From positions 1-64,000 of the forward strand of contig CBFHYX010000009.1 in the NCBI GenBank assembly GCA_965660145.1: a stretch of DNA of 64,000 nucleotides, read 5' to 3'. Each line of letters starts with the position of its first letter. Position 1 is the stretch's first letter. The stretch comes from JABURQ01 sp029243145 (GTDB lineage Bacteria; Planctomycetota; Planctomycetia; Planctomycetales; Planctomycetaceae). This document shows positions 13,780-22,994 of the stretch, piece by piece. Below the pieces are notes generated by a model that saw only the letters and a list, made by a program, of their open reading frames with translations, was not told where the DNA came from and made no database searches. The position numbers and the translations under genes are program-made.

Positions 13780-15168
13780 GTGATTCAGCCGAATGATTCT
13801 CAAATTTCCCGCCGTGACCTCATGAAAACAACCGGCCAGGTCGCTGCCGCTGCAACGCTGAGTAGTTTAATTGTCCCTGGTGCCTACGCCGCTCAAAAAT
13901 CGGCCGTCCAAGTTGCTCTCGTGGGCTGTGGCGGACGAGGCACGGGTGCTGCCGAGCAAGCCCTTCAGAATGCGAGTGGACCAACTCGATTGGTGGCAAT
14001 GGCCGATGTCTTTGAAGGTAAGATGGACATCAGCTACAAAACACTAAAAAGTCGAAACGAAGAAATTGTAGACGTTCCCGAAGATCGAAAATTCATCGGA
14101 TTCGATGCTTATAAGCATGCGATGGACGCGTTGAATCCTGGCGATGTGGTGATCCTCACAACTCCACCCGCATTTCGTTGGGTTCAGTTCACTTATGCCA
14201 TCGAAAAGGGCCTCAATGTCTTTATGGAGAAACCAGTCTGCACGGATGGCCCTGCCGCTCGACGCATGCTGGAACTGAACGAGAAAGCCAAAGCGAAAAA
14301 CCTTAAAGTGGGCGTCGGCCTTATGTGTCGTCACTCCTTGGCACGTGGTGAATTATTCGACCGTATCCAAAATGGGGAATTAGGCGACATCAACCTGTTG
14401 CGTGCTTATCGTTGTGCTGGGCCAACCGCTTCTGCCTTCTCCAACAAGAATCCTGGAGATATGAGCGATCTGATGTATCAAATCAGTCGTTTCCATTCAT
14501 TCCTATGGCTCAGTGGCGGTGGTTTCAGCGATTTCCTGATCCACAACATCGATGAATGTTGTTGGATGAAGAACGATTTCCCGGTCGAGGCCAAAGGGTT
14601 TGGTGGACGACATTACCGCGGGGATTTCATCGATCAAAACTTCGATTCCTACTCCACCGAATATACCTTTGCTGATGGTTCGAAGATGATCATGGAAGGC
14701 CGCACGATGAGCGGTTGTCACAATGAGTTCTCCACTTATGTGCACGGAAGCAAGAATTCTGCGATCTGTTCAGCTTCGGGTCACTTGAATCCCAAAACGG
14801 CCATTTACAAAGGGCAAAAGATTGGTGACCGCGATTCGATTGTCTGGAAATACCCAGATGCTGAACCCAACCCTTATCAAGTCGAGTGGGACCGATTGAT
14901 TGCCGCGATCATGAACGACACTCCTCACAATGAAGTAGAACGAGGAGTCAAGTCATCACTGGTCACTGCGATGGGGCGAATGGCATGCCACACAGGAAAG
15001 GTAGTCACCTACGACCAAGCCCTGAATCATCAGTTCCCTCTTGCCGAAGGACTCACAGAATTGACTCTCGAGTCAGAGTCTCCCGTCCCTGCCTACGCGG
15101 ATGGAACATACCCGGTTCCCGAGCCAGGTATCGTCACCGACCGAGAGTACAAATACCGCGAAGTGTAA
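13780..15168 (+). CDS. Gfo/Idh/MocA-family oxidoreductase, Tat-exported
   Basis: A 462-residue protein starting at GTG 13780 with a strong GAGGAG leader. The N-terminus carries a twin-arginine motif SRRDLMKT (Arg11-Arg12) and ends in AYA, so export in folded form with bound cofactor is expected. The Rossmann NAD(P) motif GCGGRGTG follows, and the family signature MEKPVCTDG (Glu150, Lys151, Pro152) is present. Relatives oxidise or reduce sugars and inositols; exported forms are common in planctomycetes and their substrates are mostly unknown. It converges on the TAXI gene with 13 bases between the stops. Confidence 0.9.
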   Translation: MIQPNDSQISRRDLMKTTGQVAAAATLSSLIVPGAYAAQKSAVQVALVGCGGRGTGAAEQALQNASGPTRLVAMADVFEGKMDISYKTLKSRNEEIVDVPEDRKFIGFDAYKHAMDALNPGDVVILTTPPAFRWVQFTYAIEKGLNVFMEKPVCTDGPAARRMLELNEKAKAKNLKVGVGLMCRHSLARGELFDRIQNGELGDINLLRAYRCAGPTASAFSNKNPGDMSDLMYQISRFHSFLWLSGGGFSDFLIHNIDECCWMKNDFPVEAKGFGGRHYRGDFIDQNFDSYSTEYTFADGSKMIMEGRTMSGCHNEFSTYVHGSKNSAICSASGHLNPKTAIYKGQKIGDRDSIVWKYPDAEPNPYQVEWDRLIAAIMNDTPHNEVERGVKSSLVTAMGRMACHTGKVVTYDQALNHQFPLAEGLTELTLESESPVPAYADGTYPVPEPGIVTDREYKYREV

Positions 15169-15181
15169 TCAGCTAAGATGT

Positions 15182-16612
15182 TCAACCAACCTGATCACCG
15201 GTCGGAGGAGTCTCCTTCGTGCCGGTTTTTTCGTGCAACAACAAACGAAGCTCGGCAAAGTTTTCTTCCAAGGTCACTCGGGTCAGTTTCGCGTTAATCT
15301 TGTCTGACAGGGCATGACACATCTCCAGAAAACAATCGACCGAGCGATCTTCATTAAGTTCGTGAGCGGTAAAGTCCTTTAGGCATTCCTGCCGCAGGTT
15401 GGTGACATGATCGAGTAAAACCTGCAATTCACGACCATCTTGTGTCAAGCTGTCGGGAGACTCTCCCAACTCAACCTGGCTCCGCTCGATTTCCAACAAC
15501 CGGCGTATATAGCGATCCAATCGATGCTCTGCCTGCCGAATGCTTCTTTTCACCCACCACCTCCACCCGAGATACCCGGCGATTAACAGGGACACAAGAA
15601 AAGATCGCATCCCTTCCATCGCCTCGACAAAGTCGCTGTTCAGAATCGGTTTCAACCGGGGATCAAAATAATGTGCCGCCCCAAAATGAACAGCAAACTC
15701 CGGCTTGGCGCTGGCGAACTCAACACCTTGCGAAAAAAGTTCCCCCAATTTCATCTCTTTCATGAAGTCTTCACTCAGAGCAATCTCTGTTATCTGTTCG
15801 ACCAATGCATCGGGGAGTTCATCTCGACAAAGAAGCTGAGACTTGAGTGCGACTGTATGAACATCAGCCAAAGGAGCCACTCGCCCCGTAGTCTGATAAA
15901 GTCCTTTGGGAATGGTATAAGGTGTTAGAGAAATATGATTGAGGACTAAGGCGTCAATATTCTCCAGAGATCGAAATTCGACCTTTCCTTCCTCACACAA
16001 CCGTCGAAACACATCGGCTTGAACACCCACGGTAATAAAAGCCACATCGAGGGTGTCATCGAGAAACTGTGCTCGAACTTGATCATAGTCAAGATAAGCG
16101 ATTTCATAATCATTATCAGAAAGCCCGAAATGTTCGGCCAACACGAGACTCATCGCTGAGTCTCCTGAATCATGTTGGCCGACCGCAATTCTCTTCCCTC
16201 TAAGATCATCGGAATCTCCAATATTGGAATCTCGATTGATAGCCCAGTGTGCAACTTCGGAGTAAAGATTGCTGACAAAACGAACCTGAGTTGTCTCGGA
16301 GTGCTGAGTCGCATCGGCGATCATGCGCCTCGCACCAGACTGATAGAGTCCAAAATCGATCTCACCCGCTTCCAACATACGCAAATTGCGTAACGAACCT
16401 TCGGATTCTTTCAATTCGACATCGACACTCAACTGCTCGCGAATCTCGCCTGCTAAAGCTTCCATAATCATCCGATGGCGTCCACCGACCGGACCGGTCG
16501 CCATTGTGATCGACTTCGGCCACATCGTCACCCACAAGTACAACCAGTGAATGAGAAACGGCAACAATATCACCACAACCAACAACAGCAGCTTTAACAA
16601 TCGCTGACGCAT
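15182..16612 (-). CDS. Membrane-anchored TAXI-type solute-binding protein
   Basis: A 476-residue protein from ATG 16612. ATG 16621 and TTG 16648 are alternatives; GGTAAGGAT sits at a better distance from 16612. An N-terminal anchor (about 5-28) precedes a TAXI domain of the TRAP-transporter receptor family (ITMATGPVGGRH, then SEGSLRNLRMLEAGEIDFGLYQSG, GKRIAVGQHDSGD, LDVAFITVGVQADVF). After it come a second membrane helix (about 336-352) and a helical cytoplasmic tail (LDRYIRRLLEIERSQ...). Ordinary TAXI proteins are free periplasmic receptors. No TRAP permease gene is nearby, so a sensory or scaffold role is possible. The sulfatase gene lies directly upstream on the same strand. Confidence 0.78.
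   Translation of the reverse strand: MRQRLLKLLLLVVVILLPFLIHWLYLWVTMWPKSITMATGPVGGRHRMIMEALAGEIREQLSVDVELKESEGSLRNLRMLEAGEIDFGLYQSGARRMIADATQHSETTQVRFVSNLYSEVAHWAINRDSNIGDSDDLRGKRIAVGQHDSGDSAMSLVLAEHFGLSDNDYEIAYLDYDQVRAQFLDDTLDVAFITVGVQADVFRRLCEEGKVEFRSLENIDALVLNHISLTPYTIPKGLYQTTGRVAPLADVHTVALKSQLLCRDELPDALVEQITEIALSEDFMKEMKLGELFSQGVEFASAKPEFAVHFGAAHYFDPRLKPILNSDFVEAMEGMRSFLVSLLIAGYLGWRWWVKRSIRQAEHRLDRYIRRLLEIERSQVELGESPDSLTQDGRELQVLLDHVTNLRQECLKDFTAHELNEDRSVDCFLEMCHALSDKINAKLTRVTLEENFAELRLLLHEKTGTKETPPTGDQVG
15197..15231 (+). terminator. Possible intrinsic terminator after the oxidoreductase gene
   Basis: ACCGG (15197-15201) can pair with CCGGT (15222-15226). GGAG...CTCC pairs inside the loop, and a run of six T follows (15226-15231). 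It lies 29 bases past the stop of the plus-strand gene, inside the 3' end of the convergent TAXI gene. The stem is short, so this is a moderate call. Confidence 0.4.
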
Positions 16613-16660
16613 CACGAGCATATCCTTACCCAGGTACGCAAGAGTCAAATACAGATAGGA

Positions 16661-18238
16661 CTACTCCACAGGGGCAGGTTCGAAATCGCTCGGGCTCACC
16701 CAGCCAGCCTTCACCTTCTCACCCTTCATAAAGCGTTCGTAGAAATTGCGTGTTCCTTCACTCGTGTAGATGTAGTCATCGAAGATTTTCCCCTTGCCAA
16801 AGATTCGGGGATCCCCTTGCTCTTTCAGTTTTTTGACCATTCGACGAGACAGAACTTCACGCTCTTCGCGGAATTCCGAACTTTCCGCCAGATTGTTGAC
16901 ACAATCAGCATCATGGGCAAGATCATAGAACTCCACCGGCGCCCGTTTCCCAAAACAAAGGTTCCAGAAAGCCTGATCTTCTCCTGAGCGACGCAAATTC
17001 AAAATGTCTGTCTTTGTAGGACTGGCATCGCAGTTGAGGTATCCCGTCTCGGGATTTCCTGCCGGCCAACGATCGACCTCATAGTTTTGAAGGTACAGCA
17101 GTTGCTCTTGAATGATTCCGCGAATCGGGTAACCCCAATCATGAGGTCGCCCGATGTCATGACGTTCCTTGCCAATGAGAACGTGATTCCAATCCGCATG
17201 GGTCCGCCCATCAATGCCCGACTCAAAAATTGATCGCAGGCTTCGCCCCGATGACGACTGCATTCCGGCAGATTCAGTATTCATTCCAGCGACATCCAAA
17301 AACGTCGGCACCAAGTCATTAAAGGCCACATAGTCGGTCACTTTACGACCCGGCTTTTTAATCCCTTGCGGCCAACGAACGGCCAGCGGAATATGGTTGG
17401 AATCGTAGTACGCCTGCCCTTTGACGCGTGGAAAAGGCATCCCGTGATCGGACGTCGCCACAATCAATGTATTGTCGAGTTGCCCAGACTTTTTGAGATG
17501 CTCCAATATTTGACCGAGATGCCTGTCGTAATGTTCGACCTCATATCCGTAATCGAGCATATCGTTACGGACGGTTTCATTATCGGACCAGTACGCGGGA
17601 ACACGGTCGATCATATCGAGTGTCTTACCACCTTTACGAACACCGACTCCATATTCGTAACCACGATGAGGCTCGGTCGTGCCGTACCAGAAACACCACG
17701 GCTCATTTTCGTTGGAGTCTTGCAGAAAGTCAGAAAAGTTTCCTGAATAGTCGTTCGCGCTAATCCCTTGTGCAGGAGGAGTCGCTTTACGCCGGGAATA
17801 ATTTTTGCCAGTAATATCGCGGCGTTTAGCATCCACGTCGTTCGCAACTCCCGGTCCCCACCCTTTGCCGGTGTATCCTACTTGGTAACCGTGATTGCCG
17901 AGCGCCTCCATAAAAGAGACAAACTTCGGCGGGAAATAGGACATGTGATTGGCGGCTTGTTCCAGTTCCCAAGAGTTACGACCGGTCAAAATAATTGCAC
18001 GTGACGGCGCACACTTGGCATTGGGTGTGAAGGCATTCTCAAAAAGCAATCCTTCCCTGGCAATCTGATCGAACGCCGGAGTCTCCACCCAAGGACAGCC
18101 ATAAGCCCCCGCATGACCGTACGACCAGTCATCGGCAATTGCGAACAGAATATTTGGCCGAGCGGCCTGAAGGGAAACACTTCTGGTCACCAACAGGGCC
18201 GTTGTCAGCAACAGCATCTTAAGGATTCGTACGGACAT
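16661..18238 (-). CDS. Secreted type I sulfatase
   Basis: A 525-residue sulfatase. I chose ATG 18238, which opens a signal peptide (MSVRILKMLLLTTALLV...); the frame stays open to 18304. The sulfatase signature CAPSR (Cys76-Arg80) marks the formylglycine site, and metal-binding Asp36-Asp37 lie in AIADDW, as expected. TSDHGMPFPRVKGQ supplies further metal ligands. The protein hydrolyses sulfate esters outside the cytoplasm, probably on sulfated polysaccharides, but the substrate cannot be told from sequence. Activation needs a formylglycine-generating enzyme, which is not in this window. Confidence 0.92.
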   Translation of the reverse strand: MSVRILKMLLLTTALLVTRSVSLQAARPNILFAIADDWSYGHAGAYGCPWVETPAFDQIAREGLLFENAFTPNAKCAPSRAIILTGRNSWELEQAANHMSYFPPKFVSFMEALGNHGYQVGYTGKGWGPGVANDVDAKRRDITGKNYSRRKATPPAQGISANDYSGNFSDFLQDSNENEPWCFWYGTTEPHRGYEYGVGVRKGGKTLDMIDRVPAYWSDNETVRNDMLDYGYEVEHYDRHLGQILEHLKKSGQLDNTLIVATSDHGMPFPRVKGQAYYDSNHIPLAVRWPQGIKKPGRKVTDYVAFNDLVPTFLDVAGMNTESAGMQSSSGRSLRSIFESGIDGRTHADWNHVLIGKERHDIGRPHDWGYPIRGIIQEQLLYLQNYEVDRWPAGNPETGYLNCDASPTKTDILNLRRSGEDQAFWNLCFGKRAPVEFYDLAHDADCVNNLAESSEFREEREVLSRRMVKKLKEQGDPRIFGKGKIFDDYIYTSEGTRNFYERFMKGEKVKAGWVSPSDFEPAPVE

Positions 18239-18315
18239 CGGCGGATTTCTTTCACTTTGAGTAGAGCGTTCTCTGATCAGTTCAGAATAACGACTCAAAA
18301 GCAAGAAATCGCCCG

Positions 18316-19338
18316 CTATTTTTCGGGTTCGTGACCGATGCGTAACAGGATCTTCTTATTATTACCCGGCTGCTGAGAAACTTCGATCGCCTTGGCAAAC
18401 TCTTCCAGTGGAAATTCTTCCGCAGAATCGGTCGATAACGTCCCATCGACGACAAGCTTGGAAATCTGACGTATCAATGACATCTTCGCCCAAATACTCA
18501 GGGGCTCCATAAAGCCTCCCAGATGAAACCCTCTGATATCGGCATTCATCGACATCAGGGTTCGGGGGAACAGAGAGACATCCTCTCCCGACATTGTGCC
18601 GAAAAGCACAAACATGCCGTTTTTGCCCAGACACTTCACCATCAATGAACCCAATTGTCCTCCGATGGGGTCCATCATATAGCGAGCCCCACCCCCCGTT
18701 ATCTCTTTGACCCGTTCCATCAATTGCTCGTGCGAATCCTCATTCACATCAAACCTGATGACTTCATGCGCCCCGAGAAACTTGAGTTTCTCAATGTCTT
18801 CTTCACGTCGCACAATGTTTAACGTCTTGAACTCATGGTGTAATCCGAGCTTGACCACCATCTTCCCGAGAGAAGAGTTGGCTGCCGACTGCACCAACCA
18901 TTCTCCTCTGGGAACTTGTAATACTTTTTGAGTGATAATGAACGCAGTCGCGGGATTCACAAAAAATGAAGCCGCTTGATCATCGTGCAACTGTTTGGGT
19001 ATCGGAATCACTTGCTTGGCTGATGTCACCGTTTGCTCGCACCAGTTCCCGTGATCGCGATTCAGGACGGCAACTCGCTTCCCAATCATCATCTTACCGA
19101 GCATCCCTCCACCTGATGATTCCACAATCCCTACTCCCTCAAATCCGGGAGTGGCCGGCAAATTGGGTGTGTAGGTATAACCTCCACGAATGCTCATCAA
19201 ATCGGAGGGGTTAATGGGGCTCACCAGCATCTTGACACGCACTTGCCCTGGCCCTGGTTCGGGAACTTCTTTTTCCCCCAGCTTGAGAACCTGCACAGGA
19301 TCGCCGAACTGCTCGTAACTGACTGCTTTCATTGGCAT
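18316..19338 (-). CDS. Zinc-independent MDR/enoyl-reductase-like dehydrogenase
   Basis: A 340-residue medium-chain dehydrogenase/reductase of the mitochondrial trans-2-enoyl-CoA reductase (ETR/MECR)-like branch. The GroES-like N-terminal half has SPINPSDLMSIRGGY and PATPGFEGVGIV. The cofactor-binding half has AANSSLGKMVVKLG and DPIGG. Catalytic-zinc Cys/His ligands of alcohol dehydrogenases are absent. It probably reduces an activated double bond with NADPH; the substrate is unknown. It lies upstream of the sulfatase on the same strand with a 77-base gap, so co-transcription is possible. The 344 bases upstream (19339-19682) hold no convincing gene. Confidence 0.85.
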   Translation of the reverse strand: MPMKAVSYEQFGDPVQVLKLGEKEVPEPGPGQVRVKMLVSPINPSDLMSIRGGYTYTPNLPATPGFEGVGIVESSGGGMLGKMMIGKRVAVLNRDHGNWCEQTVTSAKQVIPIPKQLHDDQAASFFVNPATAFIITQKVLQVPRGEWLVQSAANSSLGKMVVKLGLHHEFKTLNIVRREEDIEKLKFLGAHEVIRFDVNEDSHEQLMERVKEITGGGARYMMDPIGGQLGSLMVKCLGKNGMFVLFGTMSGEDVSLFPRTLMSMNADIRGFHLGGFMEPLSIWAKMSLIRQISKLVVDGTLSTDSAEEFPLEEFAKAIEVSQQPGNNKKILLRIGHEPEK

Positions 19339-19682
19339 GGGGAGTCGTTTCCTGAGAATTGATTTGATTGAGTCTGCAAACTATCCCGATTGTGCATCAA
19401 TCCGACAAGCCTTTTCTGTTCGGAAAATCTGTTTTCATCCCTGAAATATCGTTTTTCTCATCTTGCAGCACTTTTCGTAAAGGACTATCGTCTTGTTCCC
19501 ATCAAGGACGTTTCCTCGTCCGAACACATCCCATTTCACAAATTCACCTGCGTAATCCACTTTCCAGCAATGTGTAATCACATTTTGGAGAGAGTTTACC
19601 CCCCCCAATCATCATTTTATTCCATTTCGACTGAGCCCCATCGCTCTACGGAATATCACCCTAGCACAATGGAGTGTCACAG

Positions 19683-20510
19683 ATGCGTTTGTGTCACCTG
19701 AGTCTAATTTTATTTCTAATGCCCTTAGCAGTCGTCCCTGCTCTCAGCGCACAGGACATGAAAATACGCACACATATTTACCATGTTACACCCTCTAAAA
19801 ATGGCGAACTCCAATCTCAAGAGCGTGCCGTCAGTCTGACAATCTTTCATGCGGGACGTGCTTACGATTACATCGACAGTGTGCAAGAAATTATCATCTT
19901 TGAACCGAAACAGAACCGGTTCACCATCATCAACTCCTCCCGATCACTGATGACAACCGTTGACTTCGATGAACTTCGACAGATCCTCAAAGTTGCGCGT
20001 CATGAAACCGAACAATATCTCGAACAAATCGCAGAAATAAATGGAGGGGAACTCCCCTCTTCAGCTCACGCAGTTCATGCTCAACTTGAACCTCACTTTG
20101 AAGAGAACTGGCAACCGGAGAGTCAAACTCTCAATCTACAAAACAGTTCAATTCGATACTCGGCCACGTGCGTACCTTCAGACGATCCTTCCATTCACGA
20201 AGCCTACATGCTTTATGCAGACTGGATGGCCCGCTTGAATTTCGTGCTGCATCCACAATCAATGTATCCCAGTGCACGATTGAGCCTGAATGAGTCACTT
20301 CGTAAACGTAATATGTATCCGACCGAAGTTCGCCTTTTTCAAGATACTAACGACAAATCTCATCTGCGAGCCGAACATCGCATCAGTCGTTCTCTTGATA
20401 GCACCGACCGCTTGATGCTGACACAGTGGGAGAGCAAGATCAGTTCCGGGAAACTCAAAGAAGTGACCTTCCGCGAATATCAAGAAGCGATTCTCATTAC
20501 GAATAGGTAG
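19683..20510 (+). CDS. Secreted hypothetical protein
   Basis: A 275-residue protein that I do not recognise. I chose ATG 19683, preceded by GGAG with an 8-base spacer; a GTG at 19674 would overlap that Shine-Dalgarno. The N-terminus is a signal peptide (MRLCHLSLILFLMPLAVVPALSAQD). The mature part is mixed alpha/beta with one Cys and no repeats, and speaks of a soluble periplasmic protein. It ends 15 bases before the flavin reductase-like gene, so an operon with it is likely. Confidence 0.72.
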   Translation: MRLCHLSLILFLMPLAVVPALSAQDMKIRTHIYHVTPSKNGELQSQERAVSLTIFHAGRAYDYIDSVQEIIIFEPKQNRFTIINSSRSLMTTVDFDELRQILKVARHETEQYLEQIAEINGGELPSSAHAVHAQLEPHFEENWQPESQTLNLQNSSIRYSATCVPSDDPSIHEAYMLYADWMARLNFVLHPQSMYPSARLSLNESLRKRNMYPTEVRLFQDTNDKSHLRAEHRISRSLDSTDRLMLTQWESKISSGKLKEVTFREYQEAILITNR

Positions 20511-20525
20511 TCAGGATTTCCCGGT

Positions 20526-21104
20526 ATGATCGATCAGGCAGCACCCCTGTTTCGGGTCTTGGATCGCGAACTCTGGGTCATTAGCGCTTGTGCGGGTGAC
20601 CATTACGGCGGTCTCATTTCCACATCCGTCTCACAAGCCTCCATTAACGATCAACTTCCCCGTTTGATCGTCGGACTTGCCACCCATCATCAGACAGAAT
20701 CGCTGGTCAAACAATCAAAGTCATTCGTCGCACATTTAATTGCCTCTGATCAATCAGATTGGGTTCAACATTTCGGTACCCAATCTGGCCGAGACATCGA
20801 TAAATTTTCAGACCTTGAATTCACAACATCTGTGACGCAAGCCCCCATACTAAAGGATGCACACGCTTGGTTGGAATGCCGTGTTGAGAACGTGATGGAA
20901 AGCGGTGATCGCCATTGGTACTTAGCAGAAATTGTCGATGCGAAGTGGTCAACAGATTTTGTACCGCTCACATTTCAGGCGTTTTTATCCCAGGCGGACG
21001 ATGATCTGAAAGCCCTCTTGAAGAAGCAGTTGGGGGAGGATAGTCTGACTGATCGCCAATTGGTTGAGGAATGGCGTCGCTCGTACGATTCTACCGATTA
21101 CTGA
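20526..21104 (+). CDS. Flavin reductase-like (FMN-binding split barrel) protein
   Basis: A 192-residue cytosolic protein with the flavin reductase-like split-barrel pattern. The strand ELWVISACAGDHYGGLISTSVSQASI is followed by a P-x-L-I-V-G-L stretch and a later SFVAHLIAS. Such proteins bind FMN and either reduce free flavin with NAD(P)H or serve as flavoprotein partners. The C-terminal 50 residues are helical and not typical. It is followed 33 bases later by the antiporter gene on the same strand. Confidence 0.8.
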   Translation: MIDQAAPLFRVLDRELWVISACAGDHYGGLISTSVSQASINDQLPRLIVGLATHHQTESLVKQSKSFVAHLIASDQSDWVQHFGTQSGRDIDKFSDLEFTTSVTQAPILKDAHAWLECRVENVMESGDRHWYLAEIVDAKWSTDFVPLTFQAFLSQADDDLKALLKKQLGEDSLTDRQLVEEWRRSYDSTDY

Positions 21105-21137
21105 CAGGTATCACTCTTTTGTGACAGGATTACTGCT

Positions 21138-22967
21138 TTGGATTCGCCTCTCGTCTACCTGACCACAGTTCTGGTGGTTGGAGTTGCTTCGCAATGGTTA
21201 TCTTGGCGTCTTAAATTCCCAGCCTTGATTGTGCTATTGGTTTTTGGCTTCAGTTTGGGTCGTTTAGTCGATACAAATTCGATTATCCCGCAAACATTGC
21301 TGTTTCCCGCTATCTCACTCGCTGTAGCAGTCATTCTCTTTGAAGGTGGTCTCACTCTCAAAATCCGCGACCTTGTTCAGTCGCGCTCCGCCATTATTCG
21401 ACTTTGCTCGTTTGGTGTCTTTCTCACTTGGGTTCCAACCGCGATTGCCGCCAAGCTCATCTTTGAAACCTGGGAGATGTCAATTCTTGTAGGTGCGTTG
21501 TTCGTCGTGACAGGCCCGACTGTCATCATTCCTCTGCTCAGACACATCCGCCCCAAATCTCGCATCGGTGCCATCGCCAAATGGGAAGGCATCGTGAACG
21601 ATCCTATCGGAGCGGTACTCGCAGTCCTGGTTTTTGAAACAATCATCGTGGCCCAAAGTGAGTCTGCCATGCAAAGCGTTGCCATTGGCTTTGCCACGAT
21701 GACGTTGATTGCGGTCAGCATTGCGGGCGTCACTGCCTTGATCATTGTTCAAACTCTCAAACGGCATCTCATCCCCGACTATCTCGAAAACCCCGTAATG
21801 CTGGGATTCATTTTTTTGACATTCACTTCCTCAAACCTGATTCAATCCGAGTCGGGACTCGCCACAGTGACTTTGCTGGGAATTTTTCTGATCAACCAGA
21901 AAACCGTTCGCATCCAACATGTGGTCGAATTCAAAGAGAATCTGGTTGTGTTACTCATTTCTGTACTCTTCATTGTATTGGCCTCGCGACTGTCATTCGA
22001 AGATCTCGATGGACTGGGATGGAAAGCAGTCGTGTTTCTCGCGATCTTGATTCTGCTCATTCGTCCGTTCTCAATATTTGTCTCGACCATCGGCACCAAA
22101 TTTTCTTGGCAAGAAAAGACTTTTCTTTCGGTCCTCGCACCACGGGGAATCGTCGCTGCGGCGGTCGCCTCGGTTTTTGCTCTTGAAATAGAAGAGTTAA
22201 GCCATCTCAGAGAAGTCGATCCGTTACTACTTGCTGATGCCCAGAAGCTGGCACCCATCACGTTTTTGGTCATTTTTGGAACTGTTACGATCTATGGTCT
22301 TGCCGCGGCTCCCATAGCCCGTCGACTGAAAATCTCGGACCCCAATCCTCAAGGAATTCTGTTTGCAGGAGCCGATGCGTTTGTCCGTTCTCTCGCAGAA
22401 ACCATTTCAAAAGAAGGCTACGGGGTACTTTTGATTGACACGAATCACCAAAACATTTCCGCTGCTCGAATGCTCGGACTGCCGACACAAAACGCCAGTA
22501 TCATCTCGGAATTTGTAGGCAATGAAGTCGATTTCAGTGGTATTGGTCGGCTGTTGGCAATGACCCCGAACGATGAAGTCAACGCATTGGCTGTTCGACA
22601 ATTCTCGGATCAGTTTGGAAAAGCCAATCTCTTCCAACTCACTCCTCGTACAGCCGACAAAAACAACCCACGCGGAGAAGTTTCTGATCGACTCACCGGT
22701 CGCAAACTTTTTAATCCTTCATCCACCTATCCAAAACTCACGCAACGTTTCTCTAACGGAGCGATCATCAAAAAGACCCCGTTAACCGAAGAATTCAGTT
22801 ATGAGGATTTTCAGGATCTGTATGGTGAGACAGCCACTCCGCTGATGATGATTGATGAAAACAGGTCTCTCAAGATCTTCACTGCGGAGGAAGAATCACT
22901 TCCAAAAAACGGGCAAATATTGATCAGCTTGGTCGATCATGTCCCAGAACAAGATGAGACGGCCTGA
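21138..22967 (+). CDS. CPA1-type cation:proton antiporter with C-terminal NAD-binding domain
   Basis: A 609-residue protein read from TTG 21138 with an AGGA leader. About 12 membrane helices span residues 1-400, with the ion-site Asp in GIVNDPIGAV and the conserved RGIVAAAVAS motif, both typical of the Na+(K+)/H+ CPA1 (NhaP-like) family. The C-terminal third (about 405-600) resembles a TrkA-N/Rossmann regulatory domain (GILFAGADAFVRSLAE, then VLLIDTNHQN), so nucleotide control of transport is plausible. It could couple with the sodium-motive force made by the Na+-NQR coded at 42-49 kb. That link is inference. Confidence 0.87.
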   Translation: MDSPLVYLTTVLVVGVASQWLSWRLKFPALIVLLVFGFSLGRLVDTNSIIPQTLLFPAISLAVAVILFEGGLTLKIRDLVQSRSAIIRLCSFGVFLTWVPTAIAAKLIFETWEMSILVGALFVVTGPTVIIPLLRHIRPKSRIGAIAKWEGIVNDPIGAVLAVLVFETIIVAQSESAMQSVAIGFATMTLIAVSIAGVTALIIVQTLKRHLIPDYLENPVMLGFIFLTFTSSNLIQSESGLATVTLLGIFLINQKTVRIQHVVEFKENLVVLLISVLFIVLASRLSFEDLDGLGWKAVVFLAILILLIRPFSIFVSTIGTKFSWQEKTFLSVLAPRGIVAAAVASVFALEIEELSHLREVDPLLLADAQKLAPITFLVIFGTVTIYGLAAAPIARRLKISDPNPQGILFAGADAFVRSLAETISKEGYGVLLIDTNHQNISAARMLGLPTQNASIISEFVGNEVDFSGIGRLLAMTPNDEVNALAVRQFSDQFGKANLFQLTPRTADKNNPRGEVSDRLTGRKLFNPSSTYPKLTQRFSNGAIIKKTPLTEEFSYEDFQDLYGETATPLMMIDENRSLKIFTAEEESLPKNGQILISLVDHVPEQDETA

Positions 22968-22994
22968 TCCCTCCCCCCTGCCCGGATAAATTTC

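Noticed and set aside
19368..19701. Small open frames upstream of the secreted protein at 19683
   Set aside because: No Shine-Dalgarno, atypical composition and overlap with the presumed promoter region.
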